A stretch of DNA of 64,000 bases, taken from the NCBI GenBank assembly GCA_019636235.1, contig JAHBXW010000001.1, positions 248,001-312,000 on the forward strand, in the 5' to 3' direction. Numbering within the stretch: position 1 is the stretch's first letter; the number at the start of each line of letters is the position of its first letter. Of this stretch, positions 1 through 9,487 are shown one piece after another. The stretch comes from Planctomyces sp. (GTDB lineage Bacteria; Planctomycetota; Planctomycetia; Planctomycetales; Planctomycetaceae). The notes below the pieces were generated by a model. That model ran no database searches and had not been told where the DNA came from. It worked only from the letters and a program-made list of their open reading frames with translations. The translations under genes and the position numbers were made by a program.

Positions 1-2408
1 GGATTCGTTGGCGGGGAGTCGAACGGAATCCGGCGGATGCGAATGTTGCGGTAGACCACGGAGTGCGTGGCCGTGAGCGTGTTGATCGAGCCGAAATGCA
101 GGTGGTCGCCGGCCGGGAACGGCATGTCGTGGATCGCGGAAACCCGCGCCCCGTTGTGATACGTCTCGATCGCGTCGTCCCACACGCGCACGCCCAACCT
201 CACGAAGCCGTCCTCGCGCGGCGACTTCAGAAACTTTCGCGGCGACATGAGCGTCGGCACGTACGTCGAAACGTGATGGCTCGACAGCCCATAAGCCAGG
301 CCCGGTTCGCGCCAGACGTACACGTGCTGGGGCGTCCGCCCAAACGGATCCTTCGCGTCATTCGACACCACGGTGATTCCGAAACCCTTGGCCTCGCGTC
401 CCGTATGGCTCGACTCCGGCAGGCTCAATTCCGCCTCGACGTCGAACGGCGGCGCGAAGCGCAACAGCGGCTCGATATACACGACGAGATTGTGGTCCGC
501 GGCCCCCAGGCGCACCGATCGTTCGTCCAGCACGTCGAACTCCGCGGCCCGCACAATCCAGTTCGACAGCAGCCTGTCGAACGTCAGCTCCACCCAGTCG
601 CCCGCCACGTACCGGTCCAGCATCTCCAGCATCCGGTCCGCGGTCGCATAGTACTCCTGGGCCTCGGGCCGCGCGTTCTTCGTTCGCTCGCTGGCGAGCA
701 TCTCCCGCAGCTCGGCCAAATCCTGACGTTCCGGGAGTTGTCGCTGGGGCAGCGTCAGCAGCCGATGCACCGTCAGCATGTTGTCGCGGTTCGGAGTGTC
801 CATCGCGAAACACACCGCGCGGCAGTACTCCGGCTGCGTCCGTGTGTCCGAGGGCCACAGCCGGGCGATCTCGCTGAAGTTCGAATTCTCGAACATCCGC
901 CGGGCGACGTCGAATTCCTCGGCCTGGATCAGGATTGATGTCGCATCTGTCAGATCCCGGGCCATCGGGATTCGCGTTGCGGGATCCGCCGCGAGGTAGC
1001 CCTCGACCAGTTTGCGGGCCACGCCCGCGATCGGCTGCACCAGCCCCAGCGGCAGATCCTGGGGGAGGTCCGTCCGCACGTGGCGGATCGCGACCATCGC
1101 CTGCTTTGGAATCGCCGTGTCATACCGGCCGGATTCGGCACAGCTCCGGCCGATGTTCAGGATTTCCTCGTGCGTGCCGCCCCAGCGCGGCATCTTGGCC
1201 CAGAACAACGCCCGATAGGCCTCCTCGTGGTCGCATTGGGCGAGAACCGCTTCATGAAACCATTGCTCCGGCTCCCACTCCGGCTCCTGCTGGCCCATCG
1301 CGATGCGAATCAGCAGCGTCGCCGGCTGCGGGAATTCCGGGTGCAGCACCCAGGCGCTCGTCGCGTGCCGCTCGGCCGCGTTCAGCGCGCTGTAAAACGT
1401 CGCCCACGCCTCCGGCCGCACCGAATCAACGTAACCAGTGCCCCGAGCGTTCCAGCCCGACTCGACGTACCACCGCGCCGCCAGCAGGTGCAGCGCCCAC
1501 GGATCCGTCCCGGGCGTCGCCACGCACGCCTGCAGCAGCTCCTGCAGCTCTGGATAAGGGAGCGCTCGCGCTCCCATGGCCGACTCCACCAGCGCCATGC
1601 GGATCTCCGGGCTGTGCGGATTGCCGGCTTCCGACAGGAATTTCGCGGCCGCATCCATCGCGACGCGCCGCGCGGTCGCCTGAGTGGGGTGTCCCTTCGC
1701 CCAGGACTCCATCGCGTGCAGGCACCAGGCGCGGACCAGAAACCGGTGCACCGGCAATGCCGCAGGACCATTCAGCGAATCGCGCAACTGCAGGAACCGC
1801 GAATGCGCGGCGCGGTCGTCGATTTGCCCCGCGGACATTCGCAGCCGAGTCAGATAGATGCCGAGGGTCGGATCCGTGCTGCCCTTTGCGAGAGCTTCGT
1901 CGCCCAGCGCCAGGATGCTGGCCGATTCGGAGACCGGCCGCACTCCGGTGGCGATTTCGACGTACTGCTGCATGACCTTGACGCCAATCGCCTTGGCCTC
2001 CGGCGGGTCCGGCGAGTGTTCGGCGTAATGCGTCGCTTCCATCGTGCGCAGATCGACGTACGACTGGTTCCAGGCCTCCATGGTCCGGGATTCCGGGGGC
2101 GCGAAGACCAGCGGCTCGGACGCGGCCTCGGCAGCGCGGCGCTCTTTGCGCTCGCGCACCGCGGCCGCCTGGTCCGGCAGCATCGTCAGCAGGCTGCTTT
2201 CCATCTCCGACAGCGGCCGGCTGTAGTATTCCGGAGCCGGCTCGAGCGGGGGGACGACTCCCCCCGGCGTCGAGGACGCAGTCGTCGTCGGCGGGACGAC
2301 CGGCTGCTCCGACGTCGAGGACCCGTTCTGACAGCCGGACGGAGCCAGCAGCAACAGCCCGACCATACACACCGAGGCGGCCGAATGGCCAATGCGAGCG
2401 CAGCGCAT
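1..2408 (-). CDS. Large lipoprotein with DUF4034-like and concanavalin-like regions (3' end outside window)
   Basis: Reading leftward from an ATG at 2408, one frame stays open to the window edge (about 802 residues, no stop seen). The N-terminus is a lipoprotein signal: a basic start, the hydrophobic run VCMVGLLLL and a lipobox ending APSGC. A helical middle holds a block reading WFHEAVLAQCDHEEAYRALF followed by PRWGG, which resembles DUF4034. The last part in the window has beta-type features ending VVYRNIRIRRI, like the edge of a concanavalin-like or DUF1080-type fold. It is probably an envelope-anchored protein of unknown role. Domain names rest on motif resemblance only; the lipoprotein call is firm. 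Confidence 0.85.
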   Translation of the reverse strand, partial: MRCARIGHSAASVCMVGLLLLAPSGCQNGSSTSEQPVVPPTTTASSTPGGVVPPLEPAPEYYSRPLSEMESSLLTMLPDQAAAVRERKERRAAEAASEPLVFAPPESRTMEAWNQSYVDLRTMEATHYAEHSPDPPEAKAIGVKVMQQYVEIATGVRPVSESASILALGDEALAKGSTDPTLGIYLTRLRMSAGQIDDRAAHSRFLQLRDSLNGPAALPVHRFLVRAWCLHAMESWAKGHPTQATARRVAMDAAAKFLSEAGNPHSPEIRMALVESAMGARALPYPELQELLQACVATPGTDPWALHLLAARWYVESGWNARGTGYVDSVRPEAWATFYSALNAAERHATSAWVLHPEFPQPATLLIRIAMGQQEPEWEPEQWFHEAVLAQCDHEEAYRALFWAKMPRWGGTHEEILNIGRSCAESGRYDTAIPKQAMVAIRHVRTDLPQDLPLGLVQPIAGVARKLVEGYLAADPATRIPMARDLTDATSILIQAEEFDVARRMFENSNFSEIARLWPSDTRTQPEYCRAVCFAMDTPNRDNMLTVHRLLTLPQRQLPERQDLAELREMLASERTKNARPEAQEYYATADRMLEMLDRYVAGDWVELTFDRLLSNWIVRAAEFDVLDERSVRLGAADHNLVVYIEPLLRFAPPFDVEAELSLPESSHTGREAKGFGITVVSNDAKDPFGRTPQHVYVWREPGLAYGLSSHHVSTYVPTLMSPRKFLKSPREDGFVRLGVRVWDDAIETYHNGARVSAIHDMPFPAGDHLHFGSINTLTATHSVVYRNIRIRRIPFDSPPTN

Positions 2409-2514
2409 TTCAGAGGCCCTTTGACAGAATGCGGATGAACAGCAGCGGGCTCAGACTAACACACCGGGATTTTCAGAAACACCATCCGCCCGCCATTGAA
2501 ATAGTGTCCGTGCG

Positions 2515-2520
2515 TACACT
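2515..2520 (+). promoter_or_regulatory. Possible -10 element (TACACT) upstream of the DinB-like gene
   Basis: The hexamer TACACT sits 60 nt before the start codon at 2580 and is preceded by TGCG. The same TGCGTACACT occurs before the ABC permease, and TACACT also precedes glnS. A TTGAAA lies upstream but only 13 nt away, too close for a normal -35 box, so this is only a weak candidate. Confidence 0.25.
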
Positions 2521-2579
2521 AACCTCCTGAGAGTCGCCACGCTCGCCGCCCGCCTGACACTTTCGACCGGAGACGAATC

Positions 2580-3083
2580 ATGACCCTCGCAGAATCGCTG
2601 TTGCCGGAGTTTGACCAGGAAATGGCCAGCACGCGGAAGGTGCTGGAGCGCATGCCCGATGACAAGCTCGGCTGGAAGGCCCATCCGCGCTCGAATTCCA
2701 TCGGGTGGGTCGGTTCGCACCTCGTCGAGATTCCCGGTTGGGTCGAGGGGGTCCTGAAAGAACCGACGTGGGAGTCCCACCCGCCGGGAGGAGAGCCTTA
2801 CCGGACGCCCGTGCTGCGCAGCCGGCAGGAGATGCTGGAGGCATTCGATCGCCATGTCGCGGCCGCGCGACGGGCCTTGGAGTCGACTCCCGATGAAGAA
2901 ATCGTGAAAGAGTGGTCGCTGCTGGAGCAGGGAAAGCCGATCATCACGATGCCCCGAATTGGCGTGATGCGGACATTCATCTTGAACCACACGATTCACC
3001 ATCGTGCGTTTCTGTGCGCCTACTACCGGCTGAACGACATCCCCGTGCCCGGCCTGTACGGCCCCTCGGGAGACGAGCAATGA
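2580..3083 (+). CDS. DinB family protein
   Basis: A 167-residue protein whose length and four-helix character fit the DinB/YfiT metal-binding superfamily, here likely cytosolic. The expected histidines are visible: one in GWVGSHLVEIPGW near residue 47, and a pair in LNHTIHHR near residue 140 followed by the family's usual tail (LNDIPVPGLYGP). The start is supported by GGAGA at 2569-2573. The gene stands alone, divergent from the lipoprotein gene. Family members are often thiol-dependent transferases or damage-inducible proteins, but no substrate can be inferred here. Confidence 0.88.
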   Translation: MTLAESLLPEFDQEMASTRKVLERMPDDKLGWKAHPRSNSIGWVGSHLVEIPGWVEGVLKEPTWESHPPGGEPYRTPVLRSRQEMLEAFDRHVAAARRALESTPDEEIVKEWSLLEQGKPIITMPRIGVMRTFILNHTIHHRAFLCAYYRLNDIPVPGLYGPSGDEQ

Positions 3084-3180
3084 GGTCGGCGACCTCCAGG
3101 CAGCCATGATGCGCAGGCGCGGGCCTCGCGAATCAGTCCCTGCGCGACGAGGCGCGCCCGGCGACATCCGATGCTGGCGT

Positions 3181-3372
3181 TCAGTCTTCGCGCTGACGCC
3201 AGCGTTTCATGGCTTCTTCGCGGGCGAGCCGAAACTTCTCGGCGCGGGCAGCCGCCTCTTTGGCGCTCGACTTTGAGGGCTTCGCGGCGGAGGCATCCAG
3301 CGGTGGGGATGCGGCGGCCTTGGGAGATTTCGAAACGGGTTTCGATGCCGGACGACGTGTAGTTCTGGCCAT
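3181..3372 (-). CDS. Small Lys/Ala-rich protein of unknown function
   Basis: The preferred start (ATG at 3372, GAGG immediately upstream) gives 63 residues rich in Ala, Lys, Ser and Arg, with a low-complexity N-terminal half and a charged helical tail (EKFRLAREEAMKRWRQRED). An open frame extends further upstream to 3492, but that stretch is Cys/Arg-rich and unlike protein. Such short basic proteins occur in planctomycete genomes; a nucleic-acid-binding role would be a guess. I recognise no family. Confidence 0.5.
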   Translation of the reverse strand: MARTTRRPASKPVSKSPKAAASPPLDASAAKPSKSSAKEAAARAEKFRLAREEAMKRWRQRED

Positions 3373-3501
3373 GCCTCTATTGTGCCAAAATTCTGTGCAT
3401 CCGTCCACGTGGTTCGTGGAAATGCACGGCGTTTTACGTTCTTTTTTACGACAGCGACAAGTTCGAGATTCCTGCCGCGGCATCGATCGCACATCGATTC
3501 T

Positions 3502-3579
3502 TTTCGTATCTTTCGTCGTTTTCGTGGTTCCCTTTCCGCGAGCAGGGGACCAACCACGAAAGGCACGAAAGAGACGAAA
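3502..3579. repeat. Long imperfect inverted repeat built of CACGAAA units
   Basis: The left arm (3502-3532) carries TTTCGT units and CGTGGTT. The right arm (3546-3579) carries the complement, AACCACGAAAGGCACGAAA and further GACGAAA. The arms pair over about 30 bp with a few mismatches around a loop at 3533-3545. It lies 22 bp past the stop of the ceramidase-like gene, so in minus-strand mRNA it would form a large 3' hairpin, perhaps for termination or mRNA protection. The unit looks like a dispersed intergenic repeat, which I cannot confirm from one window. Confidence 0.6.
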
Positions 3580-3601
3580 CGTTTCGTGATGAGGCCGCCC
3601 C

Positions 3602-4894
3602 TCAGGGCGCGTCCGGATGCGGCGCCTCCGCCACCATGTCCAGCGCCGCCTCGATCAGGATCTCGCCCGTCATTTCCCCCAGCGACGTCCGCGACACGTA
3701 GTCGTACCGCGGGAAACTCTGGAAATCGACCTTCGTCATGATGTAGCCGAACGCGTCATTCGTCAGGCCGAACAGCAGATTGTGACGGCCCCGCATCTTG
3801 CGCTTCAGGTAACAGCCGATGTTCGGCAGCGCCTCGCCCGGAATCGTCAGGATCTGACAGTCCCCGATGTTCAGCAACGTCACCCGCGTCGTAATCGAGC
3901 GGTCGGCGGCATTGTGCGGGTACTTCAGAGGCGAGCCGAGCACGACTTGCCACAGCAGCGGCGACTCGACGGGAAACGTCACTGGATTCGTCCGACAGTG
4001 CAGTCCCGGATCGGGCTGGAACGGGGCATCCTTCAGAATCCGCTGCGCCTCGCTGGCCATCAGATGCCCGATCCGCAGGCACTCTTCCCAGGTCCGGTCA
4101 TCGTTCCAGTAGCCGCGCAGCGGGTCCTTCGGGGCATCGAGGTTGCGGTTGTCCGCGGTGACCATGCCCCCCTGGGCGCCGTTGATGAACATCGCCAGTC
4201 CGCCCAGTTCGGCTTCCAGCCGGTCGCACAGCGGCCCTGTCAGATCCGGGCTGAGAATCCCCACGCTGTTGCCCAGCACTTCGGGATGCACGGCGTAATT
4301 GACGAGCGTGACGATCGGCGGGCCGTCCGCCGGAACGGCCTGCAGCACGCTCATTCGCCGGTCGTACAGGTCCGGCGCATAGAAGTTGTAGGCGATCTTG
4401 CCCTGCGCCTCGCCGGTGGCGGAACGCAGCGACGCGGGCTGCAGCGCGTCGTACGCGGCGTTGAGCGCCTCCGCGACGCGGCCGCAAACGACGTCGAGGT
4501 ACTCCAGATCGCCGGTGTGTCCCCCTTTCCCGTCCGGAAACGCGTAGCAGTCCGGGCCGCTGTGGGTGTGCGTGGCGGCGATCAGAATGTTGTCGCCGGA
4601 GATGCGGGGAACCTGCGCGCGAACACGGTCCCCCAGCACGGACGGAAACCCCAGGAGATCCACGACGGCGATGCCGACCGTCTGATCCCCCTGCTGGAAG
4701 ACGACGGCCCGGGCCGTCAGTTCGCCCCGTTTCTCGGTGGCTGGCTTGGGGATCCCCACGCCCCCCGATACGGGCAGCAGCGGATCGGGGGTAATGACGC
4801 GCATCGCCGCCCCGGCGCGAAACTCAGCCAGTCCCTCCCGGGCTAGGACAACGAGCAACAGGCAGGGCAGGGCGAAGCGGATCAGCAAAGGCAT
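3602..4894 (-). CDS. Secreted neutral/alkaline ceramidase-like hydrolase
   Basis: A 430-residue protein with a signal peptide (hydrophobic residues 4-17, cleavage likely near AEF) followed by a neutral/alkaline non-lysosomal ceramidase N-terminal domain. The zinc-site signature AATHTHSGPD is at residues 106-115 (H109, H111) and a further histidine lies in NYAVHPEVLG (H203). Other family blocks are INGAQGGMV and a GEALPNIG segment. Family enzymes cleave the amide bond of N-acyl sphingosines; planctomycete relatives may have other amide substrates. The protein is shorter than full ceramidases and lacks a clear C-terminal domain. It is followed downstream by the CACGAAA inverted repeat. Confidence 0.85.
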   Translation of the reverse strand: MPLLIRFALPCLLLVVLAREGLAEFRAGAAMRVITPDPLLPVSGGVGIPKPATEKRGELTARAVVFQQGDQTVGIAVVDLLGFPSVLGDRVRAQVPRISGDNILIAATHTHSGPDCYAFPDGKGGHTGDLEYLDVVCGRVAEALNAAYDALQPASLRSATGEAQGKIAYNFYAPDLYDRRMSVLQAVPADGPPIVTLVNYAVHPEVLGNSVGILSPDLTGPLCDRLEAELGGLAMFINGAQGGMVTADNRNLDAPKDPLRGYWNDDRTWEECLRIGHLMASEAQRILKDAPFQPDPGLHCRTNPVTFPVESPLLWQVVLGSPLKYPHNAADRSITTRVTLLNIGDCQILTIPGEALPNIGCYLKRKMRGRHNLLFGLTNDAFGYIMTKVDFQSFPRYDYVSRTSLGEMTGEILIEAALDMVAEAPHPDAP

Positions 4895-4995
4895 GCGCGC
4901 ATCCAGAAACGGTAATCGAATCGACGAATGGAACCAACGGGTTCAGGACGAACCCCGGGACGTCTGGGCAGGGAGCGTTCCGGGGCGGAATGCCG

Positions 4996-6312
4996 TCAGA
5001 CGCCCTCAGGCGTCGCCCAATGCTCCCGATACGTCCGCTTCAACAGGGCGTTGGCCTCGGCGTCGCCGGGTATCCGCTCCGCCTCCGGATCGAGATGCAG
5101 AGTGCGTTCCACACGGCAGGCAATGTTCGCCAGGTGCGCCAGCGACGCGGACAAATGCCCTTCTTCGACGTCCGCATGCGGTCGCCCGCCGTTTCGGACG
5201 CAGTCCAGAAAATTCTGATGATGGGCGGGCAGATCGATCTTTCCCTCCATCGAATCCACGAGCTTGTTCCGCGGCCCGAACAGTTGAAACCCGCCGTGCT
5301 TGCCGAGCAGGATCATGCCTTTCGTGCCGTAGAACCCATTGCCGTTTTCGAAGCCCTCCTGCACGTAAGGGGACCAGTCCCGCTGCTCGTAGATCAACTG
5401 CCGCTTCTGGCCGACGGCCCCGCTTCCGCTCCACTCGAACACGCAATACTGCGTGTCGGCGAACTCCTGATCGTCATCGAAGAAGAATTTGCTGCCGAGC
5501 GCCGCCACGGTGTTGGGCTGGGTCGTGACGCCCAGGCCCCAGCGGGCGATGTCGAGTTCGTGGACGCCGTCGTTCCCGATGTCGCCCACGCCGAATTCGC
5601 GCCAGAACCTCCAGACGCCGTGCAGCAGGTTCGACTGATACGGGCGTTTTGGCGCGGGGCCCAGCCACGCATCGAAATCGAGATGCGCGGGAGGATCGCT
5701 GGGCTGCTGTTTGCCGATGCTGCTGCGGAGCTGGCTGTTCCAGGCCTTGGCGACAAGCACGTCGCCGATGGCGCCGTCGCGAATGAGTTCGACCGCCCGC
5801 CGAACGGTCGCGGTCGAGCGACTTTGCGTGCCGACCTGCACGACGCGGTTGTTCCGCCGCGCGGCCTCCAGCAGCAGGCGGCCTTCGCGGACGTTGTGGG
5901 AGACCGGCTTTTCGATGTAAGCGTGCTTGCCGGCGTTGACCGCCAGAATGCCGGCCGGGGAGTGCCAGTGGTCGGGCGTGGCGATCCAGACGGCGTCGAC
6001 GGAAGGATCGTCCAGCACTTGGCGCAGATCGCTGACCGGCTGGGCCGAGCCGCCGTGCTTTTCGACGAATGCCGCCGCGTCCGCGCGCCGGTTGGCGTCC
6101 ACGTCGCAGACATGCGTGATCCGCACATCCTGTCGGGCCACCAGCAACTGCAGATGGTTGCTGCCCATGCCGCCGGGCCCGATGACGCCGACGTTGATGA
6201 CATTGGAGGGGCCTGCCGCCGCCGCGCCCCAGCGGGCGGCGGCCGAAACGGCCGCCGCGGTCACCAGGCCTGCGGACGTGTTCAACAGTTGCCGTCGAGT
6301 CAGGTCGGACAC
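4996..6312 (-). CDS. Tat-exported Gfo/Idh/MocA family oxidoreductase
   Basis: A 438-residue protein with a Tat leader (TRRQLLNTSAG at residues 5-15, then an Ala-rich hydrophobic stretch). The Rossmann motif VGVIGPGGMGSNH covers residues 41-53 and binds NAD(P). The catalytic EKPVS motif is at 134-138, and a downstream DGVHELD block matches the second domain. Family members oxidise or rearrange sugars and cyclitols, and exported versions are abundant in planctomycetes. It sits upstream of the ceramidase-like gene on the same strand with about 100 bp between them. The substrate is unknown. Confidence 0.92.
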   Translation of the reverse strand: MSDLTRRQLLNTSAGLVTAAAVSAAARWGAAAAGPSNVINVGVIGPGGMGSNHLQLLVARQDVRITHVCDVDANRRADAAAFVEKHGGSAQPVSDLRQVLDDPSVDAVWIATPDHWHSPAGILAVNAGKHAYIEKPVSHNVREGRLLLEAARRNNRVVQVGTQSRSTATVRRAVELIRDGAIGDVLVAKAWNSQLRSSIGKQQPSDPPAHLDFDAWLGPAPKRPYQSNLLHGVWRFWREFGVGDIGNDGVHELDIARWGLGVTTQPNTVAALGSKFFFDDDQEFADTQYCVFEWSGSGAVGQKRQLIYEQRDWSPYVQEGFENGNGFYGTKGMILLGKHGGFQLFGPRNKLVDSMEGKIDLPAHHQNFLDCVRNGGRPHADVEEGHLSASLAHLANIACRVERTLHLDPEAERIPGDAEANALLKRTYREHWATPEGV

Positions 6313-6380
6313 CGCACGTCTCCAGCCAGGGAGGGAAGGCAGGGGAATGGGACGCCGCCCGGCCCATGCGGGTCTTCACG

Positions 6381-7898
6381 CTACTCGTCGTCGTCAGTGT
6401 CCGGCCCGGTCGGAAAGGGGTACGAGCCGGGTGATCCGGGCGCGCCACTGGGGAAGGACGGCGGCGGGCCGAAGGACGGCGGCGAGCCGAAATCGACGGG
6501 CTCGTCGGGCATCCCGCCCCCCAGGCCGCCCATCATGGCGGCCATGCCGATCAGCGACTTGGCTTCATCCACAAACGCCCCGGGGAGCGTGACGCTGACC
6601 TGACAGACACTGCCGCTGCTCGTGCCCTTGGCGGAGCGCAGTGCCGTTTCCACCTGGCCCAGCATGCGATCGGCGCCGGCGCCCAGCATCATCGTCATTG
6701 GATTGAATCCCTGGCCAGCCTGCTGACGCGACTGGGCGACCTGATCGGCGAGCTGGCGAACCTCCTGCTCCAGCTGGCCGGCGGAATTGCTGGCCGTTCC
6801 GGAAGACCTGGATTTCATTCCGTAGCCGATCGTCAGGTCGCTGGTGAGCCTCAGCGTGGCGAACATGCCCTGCAACTCTTCCGAAACATTCCCTGCCTGC
6901 TTCGAGCCAAATGGGCCTCGCTTGGAGAATGTCATGCCCATCGAGTCGAACTCTTTGGTGTCGCTGGGGGCGAAAGCGAACAGGACGTGCGCCTTTCCAT
7001 CCGCCCAGTTGAACCGGCTTGCCGCGGCGCACTTGCCGCCTGCATCCAGCGACTTCCGCACGTCTGCATCGGATCCAATCAGCACCGTGCGGTCGTCCAC
7101 GAAACTGATCGCCACTTTCATGGCGCCTTCCTGCATCGTGTGCAGCGTCCGGCCATTGTGCGTTTCGCTCTGCAATCCTCCCAGCCGGCCCTGGGCGACC
7201 TTCTGCCGCCAGTCCGCGTCGTTGATGGGGTTCTTGAACGACATGACGATCGTCCGCCGCACCTGAGCGCTGGCGCCCGAATTGATCGAACTCATACTGG
7301 GCAGTCCGACCGTGACGCGATCGATATCCTGAATGCTGAATCCGAGGTCGGTGGTCGACGCATTCAGTTGCGAGGAGATTGCCGCGTCGCTCGTCAGTTT
7401 CTGGGCGACCGGAGACGACATGATGTCGCCCACGCGAAGCTGCAGAACGACATTGGTGTCGTCCGGCAGCCAGGCCATTTCCGGGCCGCCCCCCCCGATG
7501 CCCACGCGGCCCGCCAACTGCATGATCCCATACACCACCCCCGCCAGGACCGTCACGCCCAGCAGGATGCCGCCGCCAAGTTGCAGCGGCGTTTTCCAAT
7601 CCGTCGACCGCCGTTTCTTCGACGACTTCTTCTTGCTGCCGCTTTTCCCCCTGGACGTCCCGGACGATTTGCGGGACCGCGGGGGGGGCGCATCGTCTTC
7701 TTCGTCGGCGTTCTCGTCCGACACATCCCCGTATTCGCCCAGCGATCCCAGGTCGAACTCGTCGTCCTGCGGCAGTTCCTCCAATACGAACTTCTCTCCA
7801 CAGCGGGGGCAGGGCGCCGACCGGCCCAATGCGGCCGCATTGCGGATCTTCATCTGAGAATTGCAGTGCGGGCACTGCACAGTGATCGGTGACGTCAT
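6381..7898 (-). CDS. Zinc-ribbon membrane protein of unknown function
   Basis: The start chosen (ATG at 7898, with GAGGCAGG upstream) gives 505 residues and puts the zinc ribbon at the N-terminus: CPHC and CPRC pairs within the first 35 residues, a layout common in planctomycete membrane proteins. An acidic then Lys/Ser-rich linker leads to one transmembrane helix near residues 105-127. The large outer region contains PDDTNVVLQLRVGDI and other beta segments. The C-terminus is Gly/Pro-rich and acidic. The cytosolic ribbon plus exported domain suggests a bitopic envelope protein. The function is unknown. Confidence 0.8.
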   Translation of the reverse strand: MTSPITVQCPHCNSQMKIRNAAALGRSAPCPRCGEKFVLEELPQDDEFDLGSLGEYGDVSDENADEEDDAPPPRSRKSSGTSRGKSGSKKKSSKKRRSTDWKTPLQLGGGILLGVTVLAGVVYGIMQLAGRVGIGGGGPEMAWLPDDTNVVLQLRVGDIMSSPVAQKLTSDAAISSQLNASTTDLGFSIQDIDRVTVGLPSMSSINSGASAQVRRTIVMSFKNPINDADWRQKVAQGRLGGLQSETHNGRTLHTMQEGAMKVAISFVDDRTVLIGSDADVRKSLDAGGKCAAASRFNWADGKAHVLFAFAPSDTKEFDSMGMTFSKRGPFGSKQAGNVSEELQGMFATLRLTSDLTIGYGMKSRSSGTASNSAGQLEQEVRQLADQVAQSRQQAGQGFNPMTMMLGAGADRMLGQVETALRSAKGTSSGSVCQVSVTLPGAFVDEAKSLIGMAAMMGGLGGGMPDEPVDFGSPPSFGPPPSFPSGAPGSPGSYPFPTGPDTDDDE

Positions 7899-8001
7899 GC
7901 GGCCTGCCTCGATCGGACTGCACTGTTCAGAATTGTGGCAACGGTCGCTCAAACGTACCGCCCCGCCCCGCCTCTGTAAACGACGGCCGCGGGACGCGAA
8001 A

Positions 8002-9378
8002 TCAAGCGACCGCCGTCAGTTCCGGAATGGGATGGCCGTCGGACAGCACCGGCACCGGCCGGCCGGAATGGTCTTCGAACGACAGCGATTCCGCATCGAT
8101 TCCCAGGTGACGGTACAGCGTCGCGAGGAAATCTCCCCGCCCGACGATCCGATCGATCGCGTCCTCGCCCCGGCTGTCTGTCGCGCCGACGACTTCGCCC
8201 GTGCGAATCCCGCCGCCGGCGAACAGCATCGATGTCGCCCGGGGCCAGTGATCGCGACCCGGCTGCTGCGTTCCCGGTGGGCCGCTGGCGATGCCTTCGC
8301 CGGTGCTGGCCTCGTAACTGATCTTTGGCGTGCGTCCGAACTCGCCGGTGACGACGACCATCACGCGGCGGTCGAGGCCGCGTTCGTAGATCTCGCCCAC
8401 GAGCGCCGCCACAGCGCGGTCGTAAAACTCACAGCGGTAGCGCATGCCGTCGAACACATGATGGTTCACCGCGTGATCGTCCCAGTTCTGCACGCGCCCG
8501 CATAAAGGTCCGCCGAACTGCACCGTGACAAGTTCGACTCCCGCCTCGACCAGCCGCCGCGCAAGGAGGCACTGCTGGCCCCACGAATTCCGGCCGTAGC
8601 GGTCCCGGACTGCTTCCGATTCGGCCGCCAGGTCGAACGCGTCCCGGGTTTCGACCGCTGTCAGCAGCCCCCAGGCCTGGGCCTCGTACTGGTCCAAGGC
8701 GTCCATTTCGCCGAACCGGTCGACGTCCCGGCAGAGCCGGTCGAGCTGCCGCCGCAGGGACATGCGGTCCTGGAGTTGTGCGGCGCGTGCGACGTCCGGC
8801 AGGGCCAGATTGGGAATCGCGAACGACGGTGAATTCGGGTCGCCGTACACCGCGAACGGATCGTACCCCGACCCCAGATACGCGGAGCCGGAATAGTTCA
8901 CCGGCGGGAGTCCGACGTAGTTCGGCAGCGTTCTCCGGGCGTCATGGCGGACGCGATGCGCGATGCTCAACAGGTCCGGGTGATCCGGCTGGTTTTTCAT
9001 CTGCAGCACGGGATGGCCCGTCAGCAACTGCTGCGTCCCCTGCTGATGGCAGAACCCGGTGTGGACGACGGAGCGGAGGATCGTGAAGCGATCGGCGATG
9101 GCGGCATGCCGGGGCAGGAGCTCGCACAGGCGGACGCCGGGCGCCGTGGAGTCGATGGGCTGAAACGGACCCCGGTACTCGGACGGCGCGTCCGGCTTGG
9201 GGTCATAGGTCTCAATGTGGCTGGCCCCGCCGGGCAGCCAGACGAGAATCAGAGCGGTGTTGGCCTGATGCACGGGCGCGTCCGCCGCAGCGGCCCGCGC
9301 GCGAAACAATTCCGGCAGGGACAGGCCCGCCAGCCCGCCCAGTCCGACTCGCAGTACGTCTCGACGCGACCGAGTCAT
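8002..9378 (-). CDS. DUF1501 family Tat-exported protein
   Basis: An ATG at 9378 gives 458 residues opening with a twin-arginine-type leader (TRSRRDVLRVGLGGLAG). The DUF1501 signature follows: LILVWLPGGASHIETYDPKP near residue 40, and later VVVTGEFGRTPKI and DHWP, which align with the sulfatase/alkaline-phosphatase-like fold of this family. The open frame extends to 9672, but that stretch has no protein-like character. DUF1501 proteins are usually encoded beside PSD1/DUF1553 partners; this copy has none next to it. Its activity is unestablished. Confidence 0.9.
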   Translation of the reverse strand: MTRSRRDVLRVGLGGLAGLSLPELFRARAAAADAPVHQANTALILVWLPGGASHIETYDPKPDAPSEYRGPFQPIDSTAPGVRLCELLPRHAAIADRFTILRSVVHTGFCHQQGTQQLLTGHPVLQMKNQPDHPDLLSIAHRVRHDARRTLPNYVGLPPVNYSGSAYLGSGYDPFAVYGDPNSPSFAIPNLALPDVARAAQLQDRMSLRRQLDRLCRDVDRFGEMDALDQYEAQAWGLLTAVETRDAFDLAAESEAVRDRYGRNSWGQQCLLARRLVEAGVELVTVQFGGPLCGRVQNWDDHAVNHHVFDGMRYRCEFYDRAVAALVGEIYERGLDRRVMVVVTGEFGRTPKISYEASTGEGIASGPPGTQQPGRDHWPRATSMLFAGGGIRTGEVVGATDSRGEDAIDRIVGRGDFLATLYRHLGIDAESLSFEDHSGRPVPVLSDGHPIPELTAVA

Positions 9379-9487
9379 CGCATCAAGCCTAGCTGATGCG
9401 TGATGTCCGGCACAAGGCGCGCCGCGACGCCCCCGCGAGGCGGCTTGCGCAACTCGCCGGTCAACTGTCAGATCGACGCGACCGCCT

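Noticed and set aside
63-2438. Plus-strand frames of 291, 346 and 452 codons at the left edge
   Set aside because: All lie opposite the lipoprotein gene, which has a lipobox and consistent composition; the plus-strand products are Arg/His/Pro-rich.
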